Below are positions 9,744 to 18,554 of a stretch of 64,000 bases of DNA, in pieces (position 1 is the stretch's first letter; every line of letters begins with the position of its first letter). The stretch is taken from positions 80,238 to 144,237 of the forward strand of contig NZ_NKHL01000107.1 of NCBI RefSeq assembly GCF_002934685.1, given 5' to 3'. A program made the translations under genes and the position numbers. The notes beneath the pieces are model-generated. The model saw only the letters and a list, made by a program, of their open reading frames with translations. It ran no database searches and was not told the DNA's origin. The DNA is from Pseudomonas bohemica (GTDB lineage: Bacteria; Pseudomonadota; Gammaproteobacteria; Pseudomonadales; Pseudomonadaceae).

Positions 9744-10253
9744 CTATATGACGCTCCATATCCAAACTAGACCCTGCATCGCCAACCAGGCGAAAACCCC
9801 GGCCAGAACGTCGTCGAGCATGATGCCGACACCGCCGTGCACGTGTTTGTCGATCCAGTGGATGGGCCATGGCTTGAGGATGTCGAAGAAACGGAACACC
9901 AGGAAACCCACCAGCAACCACACCCAGCCTTCGGGCACCAGCCACAGGGTGATCCACATGCCGACCATTTCGTCCCAGACGATGCCTTCGTGGTCATGCA
10001 CGCGCAGGTCGTCAGCCACCTTGCCGCACAGCCAGAAGCCGAACAGCATGGTGATGCCCAGCATCAGCCAGTAGCCCCAGTCCGGCAGCATCTGCCACAG
10101 CGGAACGAACGGCAGGGCGACTAGCGAACCCCAGGTGCCCGGCGCCTTGGGCAAGGTGCCGGAGCCGAAACCAAAGGCCAGGAAATGCCAGGGGTTGGTC
10201 CACACCGACGGTGGAACGTTTTCCGCCGGGACCTGATTAGGATGATCTGTCAC
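9744..10253 (-). CDS. pgpA: Phosphatidylglycerophosphatase A
   Basis: 169 residues, an integral inner-membrane protein with several hydrophobic helices. The PgpA signatures FGSGTLPKAPGTWGSL, VWDEMVGMW, FRFFDILKPWPI and LDDVLAGV are visible. It dephosphorylates phosphatidylglycerol phosphate to phosphatidylglycerol. The start codon overlaps the thiL stop by 4 bp. The thiL-pgpA pair is widely conserved in gammaproteobacteria. Confidence 0.96.
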   Translation of the reverse strand: MTDHPNQVPAENVPPSVWTNPWHFLAFGFGSGTLPKAPGTWGSLVALPFVPLWQMLPDWGYWLMLGITMLFGFWLCGKVADDLRVHDHEGIVWDEMVGMWITLWLVPEGWVWLLVGFLVFRFFDILKPWPIHWIDKHVHGGVGIMLDDVLAGVFAWLAMQGLVWIWSVI

Positions 10254-11215
10254 CGTGTCTCCCGAAAATGTTGATAACCCCGAGTCAACGGAGTGACGTC
10301 CTGCCCTTGATCGTCGATAAGCGCCACGCCCTGCCCTTCGACCACCCGACCGATCACGAAAATCGGCCAGCCAGCGGCAACGAGATCAGCCAGCAATGAT
10401 GCCGGGAGCGTGAACGCGAGTCTGTAGTCATCGCCGCCACTGAGCGCGGCATTGAGCGCTTCGTCCGCGTCGAAAAATGCCAGCAGCGCGTCAGACATCG
10501 GCACTTTCGCGCGCTCCACCAGCAAGCGTACGCCCGATGCCATCGCGATGTGTCCGCAATCGGCAAGCAGCCCGTCGGAGATATCCAGCGCCGATGTCGC
10601 CTTGCCGCGCAATGCCTGACCCAAGGCCATTTGCGGCTGCGGCGACCAGTAGCGCTCGAGCAAAGCCTGTGTGGTAGACGCCCCGGTGGCGCGCTGGTTC
10701 AACACCAGCGGCAGCGCTCCGGCGCCATCGCCCAAAGGCCCGCCAACGCACAGCAAGTCCCCCGGCTTCGCACCGCTGCGGGTCAACGCCTGCCCTGCTG
10801 GTATTGAGCCGAACACCGTCACCGTCAGGCTCAAGGGCCCACGCGTGGTGTCGCCGCCAATCAGGCGCATCGAGCAGCCTTGGGCCATCTGGTTCAGACC
10901 ACGGGCGAAGGCTTCCAGCCAGGCGGCGGAAACTTCCGGCAAGGTCAGGGCAAGGGTGAATGCGAGGGGTGTGGCGCCCATCGCTGCCAGGTCGCTGGCA
11001 GAGACGCCAAGGGCGCGCTGGCCCAGCAGGAAAGGATCGCAGACGTCGGGAAAATGCACTCCGGCGACCAGCGTGTCAGTGGAAATCGCCAGTTGCTCGC
11101 CCGGACTCACCGACAACAGGGCGCAGTCGTCACCGATCCCCAATGCGACACCTTCACCCGGCTGCGCACAGGGCGCAGCGGCAAAGTAGTTGCGGATCAG
11201 CTCGAACTCGCCCAT
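10250..11215 (-). CDS. thiL: Thiamine-monophosphate kinase
   Basis: 321 residues of the PurM/ThiL family, converting thiamine monophosphate to thiamine diphosphate with ATP. It begins MGEFELIRNYF, with GIGDDCALL, STDTLVAGVHF and the Mg-binding GGDDYRL near the C-terminus. It lies 37 bp after nusB and overlaps pgpA by 4 bp. ThDP is the cofactor of Dxs, also encoded in this window. Confidence 0.97.
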   Translation of the reverse strand: MGEFELIRNYFAAAPCAQPGEGVALGIGDDCALLSVSPGEQLAISTDTLVAGVHFPDVCDPFLLGQRALGVSASDLAAMGATPLAFTLALTLPEVSAAWLEAFARGLNQMAQGCSMRLIGGDTTRGPLSLTVTVFGSIPAGQALTRSGAKPGDLLCVGGPLGDGAGALPLVLNQRATGASTTQALLERYWSPQPQMALGQALRGKATSALDISDGLLADCGHIAMASGVRLLVERAKVPMSDALLAFFDADEALNAALSGGDDYRLAFTLPASLLADLVAAGWPIFVIGRVVEGQGVALIDDQGQDVTPLTRGYQHFRETR

Positions 11216-11252
11216 GGCGTCGAACGCTAGAGGTTCTGGAGATCCAGACGCC

Positions 11253-11753
11253 TCAGCGCTTGTGAGCCTTCACTTCGGCTTCGCGCAGACGCGGAGCCAG
11301 CTTGTCGAGCACGCCGTTGACGAACTTGTGGCCGTCGGTCGAACCGTAGACTTTCGCCAGTTCGATCCCTTCATTAATGACCACGCGGTACGGCACGTCG
11401 ATGCGCTCGATCAGCTCCCACGTCGAAAGGCGCAGTACAGCCAGCTCCACTGGGTCCAGCTCTTCGATGGTGATGTCCAGGCAAGGCGTCAGGGCCGCCT
11501 CGATCTCTGCCTTCTTACCCGGAACGCCGTGCAGGATTTCACGGAAGTAAGTCGCGTCGACGTCGGTGAAATCGTTATCGACGCGAAACTGCGCTTCGAT
11601 CTCGTTCAACGACTGCTTGGCCATGTGCCACTGGTAGAGCGCTTGCATGGCGAGCTTGCGGGCAGCGCGGCGTTTTTCGCTCTTCGAGGGTTTGCCAGCG
11701 TCGGCCGGGCGAGGGTCGCGCGGGTTGAACTGATCGCTATCGTCGTTAATCAC
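11253..11753 (-). CDS. nusB: Transcription antitermination factor NusB
   Basis: 166 residues, all-helical RNA-binding protein that pairs with NusE (S10, encoded at 51998-52309) on boxA RNA. Signatures: [41 protein letters not shown] and [11 protein letters not shown]. The start is a GTG at 11753 that overlaps the ribH stop (GTGA), implying translational coupling. A basic, proline-rich N-terminal extension before [11 protein letters not shown] is normal for Pseudomonas. Confidence 0.97.
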   Translation of the reverse strand: MINDDSDQFNPRDPRPADAGKPSKSEKRRAARKLAMQALYQWHMAKQSLNEIEAQFRVDNDFTDVDATYFREILHGVPGKKAEIEAALTPCLDITIEELDPVELAVLRLSTWELIERIDVPYRVVINEGIELAKVYGSTDGHKFVNGVLDKLAPRLREAEVKAHKR

Positions 11754-12226
11754 TTGGCCTCCAACTGCGCCAACAGGCTGACCATCTCGATGGCGGACAG
11801 GGCAGCTTCTGCGCCTTTGTTACCAGCCTTGGTGCCGGAACGTTCGATGGCTTGTTCGATGGAATCAACGGTCAGCACGCCAAAGGCCACCGGCACGCCA
11901 AACTCCATGGAGACCTGGGCCAGGCCCTTGGTGCATTCGCCGGCCACGTATTCGAAGTGCGGGGTGCCGCCACGAATGACCGCGCCCAGCGCGATGATCG
12001 CGGAGTACTCGCTGCGTTGAGCGACTTTCTGCACGACCAGCGGGATTTCGAACGCGCCCGGTGCGCGGATGATGGTGATGTCGTTTTCGCTCACACCATG
12101 GCGAACCAGGGCATCAACGGCACCGCTCACCAGGCTTTCCACGACGAAGCTGTTGAAGCGGCCAACCACCAGGGCATAGCGACCTTGGGGGGCGATGAAG
12201 GTACCTTCGATGGTCTTCAGGGTCAT
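11750..12226 (-). CDS. ribH: 6,7-dimethyl-8-ribityllumazine synthase
   Basis: 158 residues from the ATG at 12226 (MTLKTIEG). The reading frame extends 45 codons upstream, but only through a hairpin-bearing spacer with no family similarity. Motifs: [41 protein letters not shown] and [12 protein letters not shown]. It joins the RibA/RibD product with the RibB product to give lumazine, the RibE substrate. It is separated from ribBA by 145 bp. Confidence 0.97.
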   Translation of the reverse strand: MTLKTIEGTFIAPQGRYALVVGRFNSFVVESLVSGAVDALVRHGVSENDITIIRAPGAFEIPLVVQKVAQRSEYSAIIALGAVIRGGTPHFEYVAGECTKGLAQVSMEFGVPVAFGVLTVDSIEQAIERSGTKAGNKGAEAALSAIEMVSLLAQLEAK

Positions 12227-12260
12227 TCGGCTGAGTCTCGTGTTTCGTATTAAAGAGCAA

Positions 12261-12286
12261 GCAAGCGCGCATAAGGGCGCGCTTGC
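12261..12286 (-). terminator. Strong hairpin between ribBA and ribH (terminator/attenuator or REP-like)
   Basis: A perfect 10-bp inverted repeat, GCAAGCGCGC at 12261-12270 and GCGCGCTTGC at 12277-12286, with a 6-nt loop. Read on the minus strand it is followed by TTGCTCTTTAA, a weak U-tract. It could attenuate transcription from ribBA into ribH-nusB. It also shares the GCGCGCTTGC core of the family-A REPs, so a solitary REP-like origin is possible. Confidence 0.5.
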
Positions 12287-12371
12287 AGGGATTTTAGGCC
12301 ACGAATCGGCGACCGCAGGAACAAAAACCGTGAAAACATCGACGCTTCCACGGTTCATCAACTGCCGGTCT

Positions 12372-13463
12372 TTATTCGGAGGGCACGTATTCTACAACTT
12401 CCAGATCGAAACCGGATATCGCGTTGAACTTCATTGGCGAACTCATCAGGCGCATTTTGCGTACGCCCAGGTCGCGAAGGATCTGCGAACCGGCGCCCAC
12501 AGTGCTGTAGGTGGTCGGCGTCTTGACCGGCGCGGCACCTGCGGTTTCCCGAACATGAGCCAGCACGGCGTCACCATCGAGGGGATGACCGAGCAGCAGC
12601 ACCACGCCGCTGCCCGCCTCTGCCACGGCGGTCATGGCGGCACGCAGGCTCCAGCGGCCGGGCTGTTTGACCAACAGCAGATCGCGCAGCGGGTCCATAT
12701 TGTGAACCCGAACCAGGGTTGGCTCTTCCGCGCAGATATTGCCCAGGGTCAGCGCTAGGTGAACGTCGCCTTCGACCGAATCGCGGTAGGTCACCAGGTT
12801 GAACTGGCCCTGTTCGGTGTCCAGCGGCTGCTCGGCAATCCGCTGAACCGTACGTTCGTGGATCATCCGGTAATGAATCAGGTCGGCGATGGTGCCGATC
12901 TTGATGTTGTGTTCGGCGGCAAATGCTTCGAGTTCGACGCGACGAGACATGGTGCCGTCGTCGTTCATCACTTCACAGATCACGCCGGTCGGCTCGAAAC
13001 CGGCCATGCGCGCCAGATCGCACGCGGCTTCGGTATGGCCGGCGCGGGACAGGGTGCCACCGGCCTGGGCCATCAGCGGGAAGATGTGGCCGGGGCTGAC
13101 GATGTCGTCGGCCTTGGCGTCCTTGGCGGCAGCGGCCTGCACGGTGCGCGCGCGATCGGCAGCGGAGATGCCGGTGGTCACGCCTTCAGCGGCTTCGATG
13201 GAAACAGTGAACTTGGTGCCGAAACCCGAACCGTTGCGCGGCGCCATCAGAGGCAGTTTCAGGGCTTCGCAACGTTCGCGGGTCATCGGCATGCAGATCA
13301 GGCCACGGGCATAACGCGCCATGAAGTTGATGTGCTCGGCCTTGACGCACTCGGAAGCCATGATCAGGTCGCCTTCGTTCTCGCGATCTTCGTCATCCAT
13401 GAGGATGACCATCTTGCCTTGGCGAATGTCTTCAACCAGTTCTTCGATGCTATTGAGCGCCAC
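12372..13463 (-). CDS. ribBA: 3,4-dihydroxy-2-butanone-4-phosphate synthase with degenerate GTP cyclohydrolase II-like domain
   Basis: 363 residues, GTG start. The N-terminal RibB domain (about 1-200) is intact: [11 protein letters not shown] at 23-33, [16 protein letters not shown] and TGVICEVM. It makes the four-carbon precursor from ribulose 5-phosphate. The C-terminal RibA-like domain (about 205-363) lacks the zinc cysteines. Where RibA has ECLTGD...RCDCG, this protein reads [17 protein letters not shown] with no cysteine. It is therefore best regarded as RibB with a non-catalytic RibA-like tail (RibBX type). True RibA is at 8213-8830. It follows ribE by 18 bp. Confidence 0.95.
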   Translation of the reverse strand: MALNSIEELVEDIRQGKMVILMDDEDRENEGDLIMASECVKAEHINFMARYARGLICMPMTRERCEALKLPLMAPRNGSGFGTKFTVSIEAAEGVTTGISAADRARTVQAAAAKDAKADDIVSPGHIFPLMAQAGGTLSRAGHTEAACDLARMAGFEPTGVICEVMNDDGTMSRRVELEAFAAEHNIKIGTIADLIHYRMIHERTVQRIAEQPLDTEQGQFNLVTYRDSVEGDVHLALTLGNICAEEPTLVRVHNMDPLRDLLLVKQPGRWSLRAAMTAVAEAGSGVVLLLGHPLDGDAVLAHVRETAGAAPVKTPTTYSTVGAGSQILRDLGVRKMRLMSSPMKFNAISGFDLEVVEYVPSE

Positions 13464-13481
13464 GCGGCACCCCCCTTCGAT

Positions 13482-14153
13482 TCAGGATTTGAGGTAGCCG
13501 TTGGCGGCCAGAAAGCTTTCGGTGATGTTGCCGCCCTGGGCCGGGGTCGGGTCGGCGGCTTTGTCACCGAGCAGCAAGCGCTCCAGGTAACGCGCCAGCA
13601 GATCCACTTCCAGATTGATCTTACGGCCAGGGCGATAGTCGCCCATGATGGTCTCGGCCAGCGTGTGCGGCACGATGGTCAGCTCGAACTCGGCGCCATT
13701 GACGGCGTTCACGGTCAGGCTGGTGCCGTCGACGGTGATCGAGCCTTTGTGCGAGATGTACTTGGCCAGCTCGCGGGGCGCACGCATGCGGAACAGGATC
13801 GCACGGGCGTTTTCTTCGCGGGACAGCACTTCGCCGACGCCATCGACGTGGCCGCTGACCAGATGGCCGCCCAGCCGGGTGGTCGGGGTCAGGGCTTTTT
13901 CCAGGTTGACGCGGCTGCCGGTCTTCAGATCGACGAACGCGGTGACATCCAGGGTTTCGCGGCTGACGTCAGCCCAGAAACCGTCGCCCGGCAGCTCGAC
14001 GGCTGTCAGACATACGCCGTTCACAGCGATGCTGTCGCCGAGTTTGACGTCGGAAAGGTCGAGTTTGCCGGTCTCTACATAAACGCGGACGTCGCCGCCT
14101 TTAGGGGTCAGGGCGCGGATGCTGCCAATGGATTCGATAATGCCGGTAAACAT
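13482..14153 (-). CDS. ribE: Riboflavin synthase (alpha subunit)
   Basis: 223 residues from ATG 14153 (MFTGIIES), preceded by GGAGG. The frame extends 30 codons upstream without family similarity. Two lumazine-binding repeats are visible, the first with GVCLTAVEL and [13 protein letters not shown], the second with [12 protein letters not shown] and IVPHTL. It dismutates two lumazines into riboflavin. It lies between ribD and ribBA on the minus strand. The symbol is ribC in some Pseudomonas annotations. Confidence 0.97.
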   Translation of the reverse strand: MFTGIIESIGSIRALTPKGGDVRVYVETGKLDLSDVKLGDSIAVNGVCLTAVELPGDGFWADVSRETLDVTAFVDLKTGSRVNLEKALTPTTRLGGHLVSGHVDGVGEVLSREENARAILFRMRAPRELAKYISHKGSITVDGTSLTVNAVNGAEFELTIVPHTLAETIMGDYRPGRKINLEVDLLARYLERLLLGDKAADPTPAQGGNITESFLAANGYLKS

Positions 14154-14200
14154 GGGTCCTCCGGGAGAACAAGGGCCAGCGCTAGAAGCGAAAGGCGGAA

Positions 14201-15346
14201 TTATACGCTCGGGTTCGGCGTCGGTATTGCGATCACGCGCCAATCACTTCCGACTGCACGCATTTCGACGATTTTCAGCTCCAGCGCCTCACTCATTTGC
14301 GCCAGCGGCAGGTCCAGCAACGGGCGCGCCGACGAACCCATGAACTTGCCCGCGACGAAAATCTGGAACTCATCGACCAGACCCATACGCGTGAAGGCAC
14401 CGGCGAGTCTAGGCCCGGCTTCGACGAGTACGTCGTTTACGCCACGCGCTGCCAGCTCGACCAACAATTTGCGCAGGTCGACATGGCCGCCACTGCTCGG
14501 CAGCGCCAACAATTCGTGACCCTGTTCCTGATAACGCTCTCGGGCCGATGCCGCAGCGCAGGTGGCGACCAACGCGTTGTCGGCCTTGAAGAACGGCGCA
14601 TCCAGCGACACACGCAGGCGACCATCGACCAGCACGCGCAACGGCGGACGGGTCACGGCCAGCGCAGTCAGCTCGGCGTTCAGGCCCAGTTCATCGGGCC
14701 GAACGGTGAGTCGGGCGTCGTCGGCCAAAATGGTATCGGCGCCTGTCAGCACCACACTCGATTGAGCGCGCAGACGCTGTACCGCCGAACGCGCCTCAGG
14801 CCCAGTGATCCATTTGCTCTCGCCGCTGGCCATCGCCGTACGACCGTCAAGGCTCATCGCCAGCTTGACCCGCACATAGGGCAGCCCATGCTCCATGCGC
14901 TTGAGAAAACCCTTGTTGATCGCCCGGGCTTCGCTTTCCAGTACGCCGCTCTGCACCGCGATACCGGCGCTCATCAGGCGCAGCAGGCCGCGTCCGGCGA
15001 CGTCGGGATTGGGATCTTGCATCGCCGCGACCACACGACCGACACCGGCATTGACCAGTGCGTCCGCACACGGCGGCGTGCGCCCGTGGTGGCTGCAGGG
15101 TTCGAGGGTCACGTACGCCGTGGCGCCTCTGGCTTTTTCGCCCGCCTGGCGCAACGCATGGACTTCAGCGTGGGGTTCGCCTGCGCGCACGTGCCAGCCT
15201 TCGCCGACCACCTCGCCATCGCGCACGATCACGCAGCCGACACGAGGGTTGGGGTGTGTCGAATAAACGCCCTTGCGCGCCAGCTCGAGCGCTCGCGCCA
15301 TATAAAAAGCGTCGAGTACGCTTTGCTCTGTGGAGGACATGCTCAC
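14201..15346 (-). CDS. ribD: Bifunctional diaminohydroxyphosphoribosylaminopyrimidine deaminase / 5-amino-6-(5-phosphoribosylamino)uracil reductase
   Basis: 381 residues. The N-terminal zinc deaminase has PHAEVHAL (H59, E61) and [13 protein letters not shown] (C84, C93). The C-terminal reductase domain has [24 protein letters not shown], and [11 protein letters not shown]. It catalyses the second and third riboflavin steps. The GTG at 15346 overlaps the nrdR stop (GTGA). The ATG at 15340 (two codons on) has a better-placed GAG and is an equally good start. Confidence 0.96.
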   Translation of the reverse strand: MSMSSTEQSVLDAFYMARALELARKGVYSTHPNPRVGCVIVRDGEVVGEGWHVRAGEPHAEVHALRQAGEKARGATAYVTLEPCSHHGRTPPCADALVNAGVGRVVAAMQDPNPDVAGRGLLRLMSAGIAVQSGVLESEARAINKGFLKRMEHGLPYVRVKLAMSLDGRTAMASGESKWITGPEARSAVQRLRAQSSVVLTGADTILADDARLTVRPDELGLNAELTALAVTRPPLRVLVDGRLRVSLDAPFFKADNALVATCAAASARERYQEQGHELLALPSSGGHVDLRKLLVELAARGVNDVLVEAGPRLAGAFTRMGLVDEFQIFVAGKFMGSSARPLLDLPLAQMSEALELKIVEMRAVGSDWRVIAIPTPNPSV

Positions 15347-15807
15347 TCTTTAACCGGCTCGCGGGCCAGTCGGTCGATTTCTTCGCGGAATTCGTTGAGG
15401 TCCTGGAACCGCCGATACACCGAAGCGAAGCGGATATAGGCCACTTCGTCGAGTTTCTGCAGCTCGCCCATCACCAGTTCGCCGACGATCAACGACTTGA
15501 CCTCGCGCTCACCGGTCGCTCGCAGCTTGCTCTTGATGTGGGCCAGGGCCGCTTCCAGGCGCTCGACGCTGACCGGGCGCTTCTCCAGCGCACGCTGCAT
15601 ACCGGCGCGAAGCTTTTCTTCATCGAACGGCTGGCGGCTGCCGTCCTGCTTGATCAGCCGGGGCAGGACCAATTCGGCGGTTTCGAACGTGGTGAAACGC
15701 TCGCCGCAGGCAACGCATTCACGACGGCGGCGAACTTGATCGCCTTCGGCGACGAGGCGCGAGTCAATGACTTTGGTGTCGTTGGCACCGCAAAAGGGAC
15801 AGTGCAT
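15343..15807 (-). CDS. nrdR: Transcriptional repressor NrdR
   Basis: 154 residues from ATG 15807. The N-terminal zinc ribbon has C3, C6, C31 and C34 ([18 protein letters not shown]), followed by an ATP-cone domain ([17 protein letters not shown] to about residue 140). It senses (d)ATP and represses ribonucleotide reductase genes through NrdR boxes. The 19 in-frame codons upstream are not family-like. It is first in the nrdR-ribD-ribE-ribBA cluster, as is common in gammaproteobacteria. No tandem NrdR box was recognised in its own upstream gap. Confidence 0.97.
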   Translation of the reverse strand: MHCPFCGANDTKVIDSRLVAEGDQVRRRRECVACGERFTTFETAELVLPRLIKQDGSRQPFDEEKLRAGMQRALEKRPVSVERLEAALAHIKSKLRATGEREVKSLIVGELVMGELQKLDEVAYIRFASVYRRFQDLNEFREEIDRLAREPVKE

Positions 15808-15880
15808 GGTGGCAGGCAACAAAAAAAGGGAGGGCCATGGTAGCGCATCCCGCCCGCAAGACAAGTCTCGGCCTTTGAGG

Positions 15881-15908
15881 TATATAGACGCGCATTCGGT
15901 GCAGCCAA
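15881..15908 (-). promoter_or_regulatory. Candidate sigma-70 promoter for nrdR-rib operon
   Basis: On the minus strand TTGGCT (15908-15903) is followed by a 16-bp spacer and TATATA (15886-15881), about 75 bp before the nrdR start. The match is moderate. Confidence 0.4.
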
Positions 15909-15969
15909 ATCTGTCCCCCTCGGCGAGACTGCGTCATCCCACCCGTATTTCTGTTTGCTGGAGCTGTTC

Positions 15970-16422
15970 ATGTCGCTACGTTCGCTTGCTGTCATCAGCC
16001 TGCTCGGTTTGCTCGCTGCCTGTAGCTCCACAGAGCCATCCAAGCCTGCGGCCCCTGCCAAACCCGCACCCAACGCGATCAAACTGCCTGAAGGGCCTGG
16101 CCCGCTGCTGCCTTATCAACGCGAGGTAAGCGGTCAATTGCTGGGCGTGCCGGCTGGCGCCGAGGTCGAACTGGCGCTGTTGGTCATCGACGATCGCAAT
16201 CGCCCGCAGAAGCTTTTAAGCAGCACCAAGCTGATGGGCAACAATCAGTCCCTGCCGTTTCAGTTGCGCTTCAACCCCGAAGCCTTTCCTGAAGGGGCAC
16301 GAGTCGAGTTGCGCGGGCGCGCCAGTCAGTCCGGTCAGTTGATTCTGCATCTGCAATCGGTGTTGATCGCCAAACCTGAAACCCAGTCACTGGGCCAACT
16401 GCAATTTTTCAAGATGCCATGA
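15970..16422 (+). CDS. YbaY-family lipoprotein
   Basis: 150 residues. A type-II signal peptide ends in the lipobox LLAAC with C18 as lipidated cysteine, followed by a Pro/Ala-rich linker (about 20-40) and a beta-rich domain (VSGQLLGVPAGAEVELALLV, LPFQLRFNPEAF). The fold matches the type III secretion-like/YbaY lipoprotein domain; its molecular role is unknown. ATG 15970 has GGAG at 6-nt spacing and starts the signal peptide; codons before it are non-hydrophobic. Its stop overlaps the next gene's start (ATGA). Confidence 0.85.
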   Translation: MSLRSLAVISLLGLLAACSSTEPSKPAAPAKPAPNAIKLPEGPGPLLPYQREVSGQLLGVPAGAEVELALLVIDDRNRPQKLLSSTKLMGNNQSLPFQLRFNPEAFPEGARVELRGRASQSGQLILHLQSVLIAKPETQSLGQLQFFKMP

Positions 16423-17072
16423 CGCCACCGCCCCAACTGCAAGCAGCCTTGAGCCAATTGCTGGGCGACGCGCGACTGATCGCCGAGCCGCTGCCGGGTA
16501 CTGAGCTTAAGTTGTGGCTGATCGACGCTTTGAACATGGACCGCGCGTTCAGCCCGGAAGAAACCCGACGCATTCTGGAGGAGCCGCCGTACTGGAGTTT
16601 CTGCTGGGCCAGTGGCCTGGCGTTGGCGCGTTTTCTCGCCGAGCATCCACATTGGGTCGAAGGCAAGCGGGTGCTGGATTTCGGCGCAGGCTCGGGCGTG
16701 GCGGGCATCGCGGCGATGAAGGCCGGGGCGCTGGAGGTGGTGGCGTGTGATCTTGATCCGGTCGCGATCGCGTCCTGCAAGGCGAACGCGGAACTCAATG
16801 GGGTAACGCTCAGCTATTCGGCGGATTTCTTCGCCGAGGCAGATCGCTTCGATCTGATTCTGGTCGCCGACGTGCTGTACGACCGCGCCAACCTGCCACT
16901 GCTCGATCAGTTCCTGAGTCGCGGCAAAGAAGCGCTGGTGGCGGATTCGCGGGTGCGAGATTTTCAGCATCCGGCGTATGAGCGGTTGGGGATTCTCGAA
17001 GCGCTAACCTTGCCGGATCTGGCCGAGCCGTGGGAGTTCCGGCGTGTGAGCCTGTATCACGCGATCAGATGA
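16419..17072 (+). CDS. Class I SAM-dependent methyltransferase (lysine-methyltransferase-like)
   Basis: 217 residues. SAM motif I RVLDFGAGSGVAGIAA lies around residues 84-99, followed by VACDLDPVAI and the motif IV region DLILVADVLYD. The N-terminal part has PPYWSFCWASGLALAR, as in METTL20/PrmA-like protein methyltransferases. There is no NPPY motif, so N6-adenine or glutamine methylation is unlikely. Protein lysine methylation is the best guess from fold alone; the substrate is unknown. It is translationally coupled to the YbaY-type lipoprotein gene. Confidence 0.82.
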   Translation: MTPPPQLQAALSQLLGDARLIAEPLPGTELKLWLIDALNMDRAFSPEETRRILEEPPYWSFCWASGLALARFLAEHPHWVEGKRVLDFGAGSGVAGIAAMKAGALEVVACDLDPVAIASCKANAELNGVTLSYSADFFAEADRFDLILVADVLYDRANLPLLDQFLSRGKEALVADSRVRDFQHPAYERLGILEALTLPDLAEPWEFRRVSLYHAIR

Positions 17073-17085
17073 CCACCGACGTCAT

Positions 17086-17173
17086 TGTAGGAGCGCGCTT
17101 GCCCGCGAAAGCAGCGTGTCAGGCTACATTTCGCTACAGACACACCGCGTTCGCGGGCAAGCGCGCTCCTGCG
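17086..17173. repeat. REPIN, family A (best-conserved copy)
   Basis: The left REP TGTAGGAGCGCGCTTGCCCG continues to 17108. The right inverted REP is at 17151-17173 (TCGCGGGCAAGCGCGCTCCT). The halves are nearly perfect inverted copies. The element begins 14 bp after the methyltransferase stop and lies upstream of the chaperedoxin gene. Confidence 0.88.
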
Positions 17174-17249
17174 ATCCAGAGTCGTGACTTCCGACAATCC
17201 CCCCAGCCCTTTATAGTTGCCGTCATTGAGCCTTTTTTCGAGAGTTACG

Positions 17250-18122
17250 ATGAGCCAGGAAACGCCGTACATCTTCGATGCGACCACCGCCACTTTCGAT
17301 CAGTTGGTCATCGAGAATTCCTTTCACAAACCCGTGCTGGTGGATTTCTGGGCCGAGTGGTGCGCGCCGTGCAAGGTGCTGATGCCGCTGCTGCAACAGA
17401 TCGCCGAAAGCTATCAGGGCGAGTTGCTGCTGGCCAAGGTCGATTGCGACGCCGAGCAGGACATCGTCGGCCGCTTCGGCATTCGTAGCCTGCCGACCGT
17501 GGTGCTGTTCAAGGATGGTCAGCCGGTCGATGGTTTCGCCGGCGCGCAGCCTGAGTCCGAGATCCGCAAGCTGCTCGAACCCCATGTAAAGCTGCCGCCT
17601 CCTGCCGCAGCCGATCCATTGCAGACAGCGCAAGCGATGTTTGCCGAGAGCCATTTCGCGGAAGCCGAAGCCGTTCTGCAGACCATTCTCAGCGAGGACA
17701 ACTCCAACGCCGCGGCACTGATTCTGTACGCGCGCTGCCTGGCCGAGCGTGGCGAGCTGACTGAGGCCCGTACCGTGCTGGACGCGGTCAAGGGCGACGA
17801 GCACAAGGCGGCATTGGCTGGCGCTAAGGCCCAGTTGACGTTCCTTGGCCAGGCAGCCGCCTTGCCGGACGTCGCCGACCTCAAGTCCCGTATCGCGCAA
17901 AATCCGCAGGACGACGAAGCGGCGTATCAACTCGCGATTCAACAATTGTCCCGCCAGCAATACGACGCGGCGCTGGAGGGTCTGCTCACGCTGTTCATCC
18001 GCAACCGCAGCTACAGCGAAGGTCAGCCGCACAAGACCCTGCTTCAGGTGTTCGACCTGCTTGGCAACGATCACCCGCTGGTCACGACCTATCGTCGCAA
18101 GTTGTTCGCTGCGCTTTACTGA
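17250..18122 (+). CDS. cnoX: Thioredoxin-domain co-chaperone (CnoX/YbbN chaperedoxin)
   Basis: 290 residues. An N-terminal thioredoxin fold (about 10-115) has the active site WCAPCK with C38 and C41, and cis-proline SLPTVVLF. A C-terminal TPR-like helical domain follows (AEAVLQTIL, AAALILYARCLAERGEL, AYQLAIQQLSRQQYDAALEGLL). In E. coli CnoX the redox motif is degenerate, while here a full CxxC is present, so redox activity is likely. The start codon ATG 17250 follows CGAGAG. The gene's last 7 bp overlap the 3' end of the convergent gene. Confidence 0.92.
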   Translation: MSQETPYIFDATTATFDQLVIENSFHKPVLVDFWAEWCAPCKVLMPLLQQIAESYQGELLLAKVDCDAEQDIVGRFGIRSLPTVVLFKDGQPVDGFAGAQPESEIRKLLEPHVKLPPPAAADPLQTAQAMFAESHFAEAEAVLQTILSEDNSNAAALILYARCLAERGELTEARTVLDAVKGDEHKAALAGAKAQLTFLGQAAALPDVADLKSRIAQNPQDDEAAYQLAIQQLSRQQYDAALEGLLTLFIRNRSYSEGQPHKTLLQVFDLLGNDHPLVTTYRRKLFAALY

Positions 18123-18472
18123 TCCACCCAGTGATACTCCGGCGCATCGCCATGGCTTTCGACTCTGACGTTGGAGCTGTGGCGCATGCGCACCATCAGG
18201 CGCTTTCCTGCCGCCGTACTCCCCGCCAGCCCTTCCAGTTGCCCGAGCAAATCCGGCCCGCTCATGTGCCCGGACTTGCGCAGCAGGTCCTGAGCGATGT
18301 TCCAGACTGCGTCGTTGTGGCTGGCCTTTGGTTTGGCCTGCGCAGGGCTATCAGACATGCTCACCAGCGAATGCGCGCCCAACTGGATCCCCAGCTTCGC
18401 CCAATCGCCGTCGTCCATTTCCACGGTCAGATCCACCGGCAGGTCGCCGACGGTTCCACGAATTCGCAGCAT
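18116..18472 (-). CDS. Conserved hypothetical protein, 118 aa
   Basis: I do not recognise a named domain. From ATG 18472, preceded by AGAGGA, the protein starts with a beta-rich acidic part (MLRIRGTVGDLPVDLTVEMD, DGDWAKLGIQL). A polar linker follows, then a helical part (DAVWNIAQDLLRKSGHMSGPDLLGQLEGL), ending RLMVRMRHSSNVRVE. There is no signal peptide or membrane segment, so it is probably cytoplasmic. It is convergent with cnoX, overlapping it by 7 bp, and divergent from the zinc-limitation operon, in the position of PA4062 in P. aeruginosa. Conserved position suggests a real gene. Confidence 0.7.
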   Translation of the reverse strand: MLRIRGTVGDLPVDLTVEMDDGDWAKLGIQLGAHSLVSMSDSPAQAKPKASHNDAVWNIAQDLLRKSGHMSGPDLLGQLEGLAGSTAAGKRLMVRMRHSSNVRVESHGDAPEYHWVDQ

Positions 18473-18554
18473 ATGTGTGTCCTCTGATTGGCGATGCGGC
18501 ATGGTCCCACAGCACGACATTGCCGGACAAAAAAGTTAAGAACTCGCACAACAT

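Noticed and set aside
12759..14519. 586-codon open frame on the plus strand
   Set aside because: Antisense to ribBA, ribE and ribD, all of which carry clear family motifs.
12227..15969. FMN riboswitch ahead of the rib genes
   Set aside because: Gaps between ribD, ribE and ribBA are at most about 50 bp. The nrdR upstream gap and the ribBA-ribH gap do not show the RFN element.
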